The position numbers and the translations under genes are program-made. The notes under the pieces were generated by a model, which was given only the letters and a program-made list of their open reading frames with translations, did no database searches and was not told where the DNA came from. A DNA stretch of 35,107 nucleotides. It comes from a virus. Shown here piece after piece: positions 13,198 through 21,500 of the stretch (position 1 is its first letter; the number at the start of each line of letters is the position of its first letter). Location of the stretch: positions 1-35,107 of the IMG/VR virus record IMGVR_UViG_3300047371_000482; one strand, given 5' to 3'.

Positions 13198-14507
13198 TAC
13201 TTTCCTTTCTTTGTGGGTTTGATAGACCAATACTCTTTCACCATATCGGATGGTGAAAGTTTCTTGGTCCCTTTGATTAGTGAGCGATAATGTTGGTCAA
13301 TAACTGCAGGTGAATTACCTGCCCAATTGGCAACCAGGTCCTTATTGTTGTCATTTGCTTCCAGGTAATAACTAATGGCAGTGTGCCGTAGCACATCTGA
13401 CACATACTTGGGCCTATCCTGATCATCGGATACTTTAGCTAACTCAGGATCCAGGTGCTTAAAATGCTGACCCCTGACCCTGTACCCTGCCCTTGCCCTG
13501 ACAAGGTCCTTAATACCTCTCCACTTAGCAAAGGATGATTCTATAACAGGCCCTGATTCCTTTGCAAAAGGTTTTACCCAGGCAACACAATTCTGTGGCA
13601 GTTTAATAACCCTCCTGGAAGTAACCTTGCCCACTGCATAACTAATTACCAGGGTGCTTTCCTTTTTTCTCCAGGTAAAGTCTTCCCACATGATTTGCTT
13701 CTTACCATCTTTGGGACGAATTTCATGGGGCCTTAAACCTGCGAACAGGGACAGAGCAAAGTAAGGTATTGCTTCAGCTTTGTCGGCAAGCCCTGATGCA
13801 ATTGTCATTATCTCCCTGACCTTGTCCAGGTCCAGTGCAACAATTTCACCCCTGTTAATACCAGGTGCCTTTACAGACTTGTCAACGGGTGACTTAGATA
13901 AAAACTTTCTACCCTCGCAGAAGTTAAAGAATGACTTGAGAGTGGTTAACTCATTCGTCCTAGTAGTAACTGATACTTCCCTGCCTGCAAAAGGACCATA
14001 GTCACCCTCCTGGTCACTAATCCATTGGCGAATATTTTCAGTGGTAATAGCATCCACACTTTTCTCAGGAAACCAATTAGCAAACCTGGTCAAGCGTTGC
14101 TCCATATTTTTTATATGCACTTCACTTCTTTTCAGGGTAACCATTTCCTGGATCCACTCCTCAGTTGCTTCAGGTATTGTCCTGACTGATTCTGCGTTAG
14201 TATATACTTTACTTGCCCAGGTAACAACTTGAGCCAGGGACCAGTCAGATGGAAAATTAGGATTAGACTCCATAATTTTCATGGCAGAATGTGCATCTGC
14301 TTCCTGGGCTTTAGTAAGCAGGGTTTCACGAATCTCACCCCCTGCAATGGCATTGCTAACCTTTGCAGTTAGTTTCTCAGATTCTAATTTTGCAGATTGT
14401 TCATCAGGGAATTGTTTCCGTACCCGTCCTAAAACGGGGACGGAACCCTGGATTGACCAATACCCTGCGATAACACGGGGTTGTAACTTTTGTTGCCAGG
14501 TAGTCAT
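13197..14507 (-). CDS. int: Tyrosine site-specific integrase
   Basis: 436 residues. Order: an N-terminal arm-binding-type region (1-about 110), a SAM-like core-binding domain (about 115-205, with RFANWF and ENIRQWISD), and the catalytic domain (about 225-430). The catalytic residues are visible: Arg259 in LFAGLRPHEIR, Arg374-His375 in DVLRHTAISYY, Trp395 in ANWAGNS (where many integrases have His), and the nucleophile Tyr407 in DQHYRSL. It integrates the phage, most likely at a tRNA-Thr gene, because a truncated tRNA lies 0.7 kb upstream. Start and stop both overlap neighbours as TAATG, so three genes are coupled. Confidence 0.92.
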   Translation of the reverse strand: MTTWQQKLQPRVIAGYWSIQGSVPVLGRVRKQFPDEQSAKLESEKLTAKVSNAIAGGEIRETLLTKAQEADAHSAMKIMESNPNFPSDWSLAQVVTWASKVYTNAESVRTIPEATEEWIQEMVTLKRSEVHIKNMEQRLTRFANWFPEKSVDAITTENIRQWISDQEGDYGPFAGREVSVTTRTNELTTLKSFFNFCEGRKFLSKSPVDKSVKAPGINRGEIVALDLDKVREIMTIASGLADKAEAIPYFALSLFAGLRPHEIRPKDGKKQIMWEDFTWRKKESTLVISYAVGKVTSRRVIKLPQNCVAWVKPFAKESGPVIESSFAKWRGIKDLVRARAGYRVRGQHFKHLDPELAKVSDDQDRPKYVSDVLRHTAISYYLEANDNNKDLVANWAGNSPAVIDQHYRSLIKGTKKLSPSDMVKEYWSIKPTKKGK

Positions 14508-14695
14508 TAGTTTTTTATTTTTTGAATATTTTCAATAAGTTGATCCTTATTTATTTTAGTGTTATCGTTTCCGATTTTTTTCATCTCTACTAAAAACTCA
14601 ATTGTTGCTTCCTGAATTAACTTTTCCAAGATATTACACCTCATTGATCCTGCATGGTTTCCAGTTGCTTTAGCTAGTTTTAATAATTTATTCAT
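14507..14695 (-). CDS. Hypothetical small helical protein
   Basis: 62 residues, basic and helical, start MNKLLKLAKATGNHAG. The stop overlaps the integrase ATG as TAATG, so it is the gene upstream of int in the same operon. The start is preceded by AAAAAAACTATG, the same Shine-Dalgarno-free leader as at 15022 and 6659. A ten-G run lies just upstream of its leader. It could be an integration accessory or regulator; no motif recognised. Confidence 0.6.
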   Translation of the reverse strand: MNKLLKLAKATGNHAGSMRCNILEKLIQEATIEFLVEMKKIGNDNTKINKDQLIENIQKIKN

Positions 14696-14708
14696 AGTTT
14701 TTTTAGTT

Positions 14709-14718
14709 GGGGGGGGGG
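14709..14718. repeat. G10 homopolymer in a 27-bp gene gap
   Basis: Ten consecutive G (C on the transcribed-sense minus strand) lie between the stop at 14723 and the start at 14695. Runs of this length are prone to slippage and could vary expression of the integrase operon. Confidence 0.6.
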
Positions 14719-14722
14719 TAGA

Positions 14723-15022
14723 TTATATGGAGTAAGGGGTGTGAATGTTTTTAAACATAGCCCGTGTGGATGGACCCTGGTGTTCAAATACATTTGGATT
14801 AGTTTCAACAAAGTTTAAGTAAGGTTGGTAACGATCAGTAGGGCCATTCATTGCAGTCAGGCAATCCAGGGTAATCTCACCCTTATAGGCAATGATATGA
14901 TCCTGAATGGATTCATTAATCCTGATGTTATTGCACCTGCTACTTAGTGTAGCCAGGGCAATCATGTCAGCATCGTTAGTAAGGGGGGAAGTTAAATCAA
15001 TAATTTTATTATTGTCGCTCAT
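14723..15022 (-). CDS. Hypothetical protein, first gene of integration operon
   Basis: 99 residues from the ATG at 15022 (MSDNNKIIDLTSPL), chosen over 15115 because it has the AAAAAAACTATG leader and the longer version runs through the repeated operator motifs. The sequence has no clear motif; it is moderately acidic with a few aromatic residues near the end. Its upstream DNA holds CTGACA repeats, so it is likely the first regulated gene of the int operon. Confidence 0.55.
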   Translation of the reverse strand: MSDNNKIIDLTSPLTNDADMIALATLSSRCNNIRINESIQDHIIAYKGEITLDCLTAMNGPTDRYQPYLNFVETNPNVFEHQGPSTRAMFKNIHTPYSI

Positions 15023-15178
15023 AGTTTTTTTGGTATCGTGGGTGAATATGTTATTAATAAAGCAAATCAAGTTGTCAGATAGATTGTCAGATAATACTGA
15101 CCATCTGTCAAGCAAACTGACAGACTTTTTTAAAAAAAGTTTTTCAGTTTTACCTAAGTGCTTGTTTTATAACTAGTT
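15023..15178 (-). promoter_or_regulatory. Control region of the integration operon
   Basis: A non-coding A/T-rich stretch with four TGTCAG/CTGACAG-type sites (see 15073-15123) and a palindrome ACTTTTTT-A-AAAAAAGT (15124-15140). TTGATT followed by A/T-rich sequence lies on the minus strand about 50 bases upstream of the ATG at 15022, but the -10 match is weak. Repeats next to this possible promoter suggest repression or activation of int. Confidence 0.5.
15073..15123. repeat. TGTCAG/CTGACAG operator-like array
   Basis: TGTCAG at 15073-15078 and 15085-15090 (12 bases apart), CTGTCA at 15105-15110, CTGACAG at 15117-15123 (again 12 apart, opposite orientation). The first two lie in longer direct repeats, TTGTCAGATA. 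The same word occurs three times in the 4492-4893 control region. Confidence 0.55.
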
Positions 15179-15222
15179 GCCACCTTAGCTCAGCTGGTAG
15201 AGCACCTCACTTGTAAACAAGT
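15179..15222 (+). other. Truncated tRNA-Thr(UGU) 5' half; candidate attP core
   Basis: The 5' half of a tRNA is intact: acceptor strand GCCACCT, D-stem GCTC/GAGC with AGCTGGTA loop, anticodon-stem 5' strand CCTCA, and loop CTTGTAA containing TGT (15212-15214). The 3' strand should be TGAGG but the sequence is ACAAG, and no T-arm or AGGTGGC acceptor complement follows. So identity to a tRNA gene ends at about 15217. The break coincides with a palindrome ACTTGT-AA-ACAAGT (15209-15222). Tyrosine integrases often use the anticodon-loop region as crossover site (known). Near int, this is the likely attP. Confidence 0.75.
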
Positions 15223-15248
15223 CTCAACCCCCTTTAAAATCAAGCTTC

Positions 15249-15286
15249 CTAGTGTTTATCAGGGTTTCAAGTGGACACTAGTGGAC
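15249..15286. repeat. Arm-type-like repeats beside attP
   Basis: An inverted pair CTAGTGT (15249-15255) and ACACTAG (15275-15281), and a direct pair AGTGGAC (15270-15276, 15280-15286) spaced ten bases. Short repeats flanking the core are typical of integrase arm sites or Xis sites; the assignment is inferred. Confidence 0.4.
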
Positions 15287-15301
15287 TATAGCAGAAGGGA
15301 T

Positions 15302-15319
15302 CTGTCAGTTTTCTGACAG
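15302..15319. repeat. CTGTCAG-TTTT-CTGACAG hairpin at end of late operon
   Basis: Perfect 7-bp arms built from the same heptamer as the operator-like sites. It overlaps the last codons and stop of the leftward gene at 15305. No U-tract follows on either strand, so protein binding is as likely as termination. Confidence 0.5.
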
Positions 15320-15544
15320 ACGCAAAGCACTGGTATCAGGAAAAAAATCACATTTACTTCTGATTGTTTCCAGGTTGTCATTTTCCTCCACATTATCCTC
15401 TTCAGTTAGCCTTACCAATTCTTCAACTTCTTCAACACTTGCCCTGGTTGGATCAAAGAAAAAAGTAAGGTCATTCCAGGGCCTTTCCTCGTAACCTGGT
15501 ATATCAATTGTTTCGTCTGTAAGGATTATTTTATGGAGTTTCAT
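15305..15544 (-). CDS. Small acidic protein, last gene of late operon
   Basis: 79 residues, strongly acidic (for example ASVEEVEELVRLTEEDNVEE). The start overlaps the stop of the giant virion gene (ATGA), so it is translated by coupling. The stop lies in a CTGTCAG hairpin close to attP. It could be a chaperone or regulator partner of the giant protein, suggested only by coupling. No family recognised. Confidence 0.6.
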   Translation of the reverse strand: MKLHKIILTDETIDIPGYEERPWNDLTFFFDPTRASVEEVEELVRLTEEDNVEENDNLETIRSKCDFFPDTSALRLSEN

Positions 15545-18500
15545 TTTAAGAATTGGGTAAGTTGTGGAACACCCCGTTTATGCCCTCTAAGCATAGCACC
15601 TTGTATATTAGATTCTGACTGATCATACAATGGTTTTTTACTACTTTCCTTTAGGAATTTATCAATGCCTTTAAACCTTTCAGTCCGTTGTTTTATGTCA
15701 GGGGTAACACTAAAGTCTTCAGGATCCTGTTTAGTAGTTCCATACTTCTTAATTGTTTCGCCCTTCAATTTAGCAACATCCTGTTTCCATAACTTAGCAT
15801 GAGTCTTTGCAAAGTCAGGTGCCATTTGCACTGCATTCTTAGGTTTATCAAACATGAAAAAATCTGCATCACCTGGACCAAGCATTAACCAATCGTAAGA
15901 CGGGTGTGCCCTGAATTTCTTGTTAGCAAGTAATTTCTTTCTAGCTAACTTTTCATTGTCAGTCATTCTAGCAAATTCTTTGGGGTCATCACCAAAATAA
16001 ACACCAAACACCCTCTTCTTATTATTTAGGTTATGCTTAGATAATTGAACAACCCCCACAACATCCCCTGCCTTAGCCCCATGATAATCCATTTCAGACT
16101 TTAGCAATTTTCTAATGTCAGGAATAAATGGCATCCTGGCAGAATTTTCATCCCTGGGTAAAAAGTAACTGGTTATTTCTGCCCTGGCTTTAAAAGATGC
16201 TTCTGTAAATGCTTTAGTAAAATCTCTTGCAAAGGATTTTACTTCCTTATCATTCCACCAGTCAGTTTTGCCATAATCTTTTTTTATGTTAGCAAGTATC
16301 TTATTTGCTTCGTCAACATTACCCCGTGTAAGTTTGGTCTTATACTGAGTCATGTCTTTCAGGAAGGCATTTTCCTGAGCATTAGGTTTACTTTTGGTAA
16401 ACCTCTTCCTCAGTATCCGTAAAATATTGGCAGTAACTTCCCGTTCCAGGACAGACATATTTTTCCTGTTATCCTGGAAAGACCCAAGCACCCTGGAAAA
16501 CATATCTTTATTTGAACGATGGGTTTCCTTTTCCATTATCTGAATCAGTGCATGACCATCATCAGTAAGTTTAACCCGTTCAATCATACCTTTAATTGTA
16601 GACCACTTTAGGTTTGCCCATTGGGGTCTAAAATCAACCCCGTCAATTGTGACAATTACATCATTGCTCTTCAGGAATGCGTGTAAGGGTCCACCCATGC
16701 GAACACCATCAGTATCATGCCTGTCTGCTTCAACCATTGTCACAAACTTATCCTGTAGCCCTGTAGCATCCTTGAACACTACATCAATAATGTTCTTATT
16801 CTTCTTATACTGCACACTCTTGTCCCCTGGCAGGTTGAGTAAGGGCATGAACCTAATGTCATCACTATCAGTAAACCTGTCCTTCAGGGGAACATCAGAT
16901 TCAATGCGTTTTATGTTTTCAGGGTTAGTGGTTGCCCTGGTAATTGATTCACTATCGGAATCCACAAACCTAAATATTTCATAACCCTCATTCATTAAGT
17001 CAGATAAAATATCTGTCTCAGGGTCATCAAATATGGCCCACCCGTCATCATCTTTATCATTCCATTTGTACGGGTTTTTCTTGTCAGTCCTAGCCTGTAT
17101 AAATTCTGCATGGCCATAGTCATCACGATCTTTACCAAACATATCAAAGTGAGGTTTCCACCCCCCTCGCTTATTGAACAAGTCAATTGCTTTTTTCCTA
17201 TGCTCAGGGTTTCCTTCAAAATCAAAAACCTTTTTATCCTTTAAAAAATATGCATGGTTCTCAAGGCCATCTCCTGCAAACTTATCTGAGAATGATTTAT
17301 TTTCTGAAAAATAAATCATGCCTGCCCGTGCATCATCCAGGTCAAAAGTGTTCCCCTCAATTGTTTGATCGGACTTTCTTAGATAACCCCCATGATAAAC
17401 AGGTGTGGTATTATAACCCTTCTTACGGGCCTGCTCAATAACTTCCCTGGGTATTGTCTTTTGTTTCCCGTTAACATCATAGTATTTGCCTTTAGGCAAT
17501 GCAGGCATAAACCTATCCCCCTGGTTAAGCATCCCTGCTTCCACTTCATTCAATTCATTTAGTTCCCTGATCATACCATTCCTTTTAGCCTGGTAAAGGG
17601 ACCCCCTGGTGCTTTCCACCTGGGGGTTACTATCGGATCCATATTCTAACAATTCCGTGCTTACCTGGGCAATCCTGTTACTAATCTCCTGGGCAGGTAC
17701 ACCCTTGTATTTAATCCGTCTTGCCATGCTATTGCTCTGTACCACTTCAGGAGGGGAACTAGGCCCTCTAGGGGCCTCATCCCCTAATGTAGGCATATAT
17801 AAAGTTTGTTCACCCAGGGCCTGCTTGGTTGGCAGTTCCATCATCCAGGCACCATTACTTTCACTAATATCTATATCATATGCATCAGAGGAAGAACTTC
17901 CCTCAAATGGTTTTTGCTCTATATCAACCTTAACCTTCTCAGGTTTACCAACCCCTAACTTCTTAGCTAACTTGGTTGCTACCTTTACAACTTCCTTATC
18001 ATAAAAGTTGGGTAGTGCAGGGTCTGACATATCCAAGTCTTTACCCTCGTATTTTATTGTTTTCCGAAAGTTCTCATGCTTGTGGTCCCAAGAAGGTTCT
18101 TCCAGTATTTTATCTGCCATTTGCTTCCCAATAACTTCGTCTAGGCCCTTGCCAACAAACCCTTCATGGTCTGCATTTATCACCCTACCCTTACTATCAA
18201 CCTGTAATTGTATGTCCCCCTGTTCCTTGGTGTTTAAAAATATTTCCCTTATGCCAATTATATTCCCTGGTTCCATTGTAATATCATCCAGGGTCCTGGT
18301 TAAACTATACCTGTCATTATGCACTTTTCCGTCTGCCCAGGCAATGTGAGTTTTACCATCATTGATAGCATCCATCATTGCTTTCTTGAGCAACAGAGCA
18401 GGCCAGTTCTTTTCAAATGCAACATCTGAAACAGGGGCAGGTTTAGGGTTATTCTCCAGGAATTTAGTCTTTTGTTCAGGAGTCATTTTCTCCCATTTCT

Positions 18501-21500
18501 TCCACCTTCTTAATGCCTGCAACCAGTCAGATTGCATTTCCTCCAGGAACCTTGTGTCCTTCCCGTCAATAGTCCTGTCTGTCCGTCTGATATGACCAAG
18601 GACCTTATCACTAGGCCAGTGTGCGTTTTTGAAGGTAATGGGCAAAGGGGTTGTTGTTACTTCACCTAATTCCTCAAAATTATTTACTTCTAAATAATTA
18701 GAATCTGAAACAACTTCTTCTATTATTTTGTATTTATCTTTAGGCCCCCTAAACCGATATGCTCTGTTACTATCATCATCACCATAATAATATTCTTCTA
18801 AATATTCTTGTTTGAAATAAATTGCATCGTCAGAACTTATAACTCTTTCCAAGTCATAATAAATATCACCATAAAAACTATTTGTAATCTGAATAGATGC
18901 ACCTACCTCCTGACTTGTAACTGGTTTTTCCTCAAACCTTCCACCCCCCTCAAATTCCACCAGGGTTTCATTGTAGTTGGTTCTTTCGCCAGGGGTGACC
19001 AGGGTGTTCCTGTTGTACTTGGTTCTGTTGCTCTGTTGAAATGTTACCTCAGTGTGCCCCATTTCCTTAAAGTCAATTAGGTCCTGGATAGTATTAACCC
19101 TGTTTTGAAATGCAACATCGTCAGCAACCAGTCTAAGGTTAGGGTTTTGCCTATTAAATTCGTTATCCCTTCTTAACAATTCACTTCTGAAATTTGAATC
19201 ATCACCCCGTTTGATTATTTCTTCAGATGAAGGATAATCTTTACCATATATGTTTAACAATTCATCAATTGGTAAAGTCTGTGCAGGGTCTGCCAGGTCA
19301 TACGAATCTAACTTTAAATGATTCTCAGCGACAAAGTCTTCAATGTCTGTCTTAGTGACTGACTTTTTTCCCTCAAGGAAACCAGTCAGTCCTATATCGT
19401 CAGCATATGCCTTTGCCCCTGCTACCTTACCAATAGCACTATTAAATTGCTCACCTGAAAACTTCTCCTGGGTAATACCAGGTAATACCTGGTCAACAAT
19501 GTTGTCCTTTAGCCCTAGGTTGGCAGGTAAGTATTTTCTAAACCTGGCATTCTTATACTCATCCCTGTTATGTGCCTTGTCCAGTGCATCCCGTAATTGA
19601 CTTTCAGTAAAACCAAATGCTTCATGGTTATTCATGGCAATATCACCATCCAAATATCTGTTGCCTGGGGATATTAAAACATCTGCTATTTTACTAATTC
19701 TGTCAGGATCCTTCGGACTAATACCAAAAGTTTTCCACCAGGACCTAACCTGTGTGGGTTCTATTGTTTCACTTTTTAGATTGTCTGTTTTTGTACCCTC
19801 AAAGTCCATTTCCAACTGGGGCATAAAGCGTTGGTCCTTAGTCGGCAATTGATTGTCTATAATTTTACGGATCCGTATATCCTGTCCACCTCCTGGAAAC
19901 TCAATTGTGCCAATTCTGTCAATCCGTCTAGAACGGATGACAGACATTTCCTCTGCTTTCTTTTTTCCTAACTTTGTAAGTACAGGGTTTCGCTCAACAG
20001 ACCCACTGCCAGTGTAACCCATAAAAGCATTTAACCAATCCCGTTGGGCCTCGCTTATCCCACTGCCATCATCTCCGTTCTTAATGCCCTTCCCTTGGTT
20101 GGAATGATAAGTATCGTACAACTTACTTATGTTCCTCCTGGTTTCAGCAATACTATTGCCCCCAAATGCCTGGGTAATTTCGGCCAACCTGTTCTTACCC
20201 TTCATTAATGAAGTAATATTTTTATCCAGTGCATCCAGGGAAATGGTCCTGACAAATATGTTCCCGTCCTTCGATACTGCCAACCCATACAGATACATAT
20301 TTCTGTACCCACCTCGCAGGGAACGATAAAACTTACCCCCGTGTTTCATGGCAGAATAATAAAACATAATTGCCTGGTTGCCATGTCCACCAACGGGAAC
20401 TTCACCATTGCTCATTCGTCTGCCAACATTACTTATTTGCCTAAGAAAATTAATCTGAGATGCATTGTATCCCTGTAGAGAATCAATCACTGCATCAGAA
20501 AGGAAAAACCCTTCCCCTGAGTCATTATCATTCATTACCACATGACCTGTTGGCAGATCATCCTGGTTTTTTATAGCATCAATAACATCATTTGCCATTT
20601 GCCCCTGAACCTTGTCCACCTGGCTTTTCGTCATTAACTTGGGTTTTCCACCCATGCCATAAACTATATTACCTTCTGCATCAGTTTGAAAAATTCCACC
20701 CGTGTTAAATATTTCCATTAACTCAGGGTTAGCAATTTGTTCAGCAGGGGTTATGATCAAATCATTATCTGCTTCCCCTGCCTGCTCGATAGGATATTTC
20801 TCTGCAATTTCTTCAGGTGATAATCTTTTACTATCTTTTTCGTAGTCCTTAATTATCCCGTTCAGTTCTTTACTTTCCTTCAACCCTGAGAATAGCTTGG
20901 TTCCTTCAACATCAGTAAATAAACCCATGTTCAACCCTGCCTTTTTAAGGAAAGGTTTACCACTCATTGCATGAAACAATGAACGCATTAATTTACCCTG
21001 GGTATCCTTTGGTTTTTGAGTGAGTATGTGGTCAGCAACATACTCAGCAAAAACTTCATCTGCTATCCATTCCCTATTTTTAGAATAAGCATCCCTGGTT
21101 GTTTCATCTATCCCACTGGCACCTTCTAATCGTTTAAGATATTGCTCCCGTAATTTAGAAAAGTGTTCACTGGTTCCGTATCGTTTTACACCATTGTAGT
21201 CTTCTATTAACCATCCATTTTCTCCTACCCCTGTGAATATACCTGGTTTGTTTTTCTCAACGGATCCAAACATTATTTCATGTATTAAAGGACTTAATCC
21301 GTGTGACTTTATATGGTGCCCTATCTCATGGGCCAGGACCTGAACTAATGGTTGGTCAGCATTTATATTAATCTCAATCTTACTCTGACCATCTGCCAGG
21401 GTATGCCTGCCATTCCATCCTGATTCATTTAATGGTTTATCAACAATTACATACTGAGCATCAGGGAAAGACATTTGTGCATTTGCTAACCCTGCCTGGT

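Noticed and set aside
15179-15260. Functional tRNA gene
   Set aside because: The 3' anticodon strand, variable loop, T-arm and acceptor complement are missing, so it is only a 5' half.
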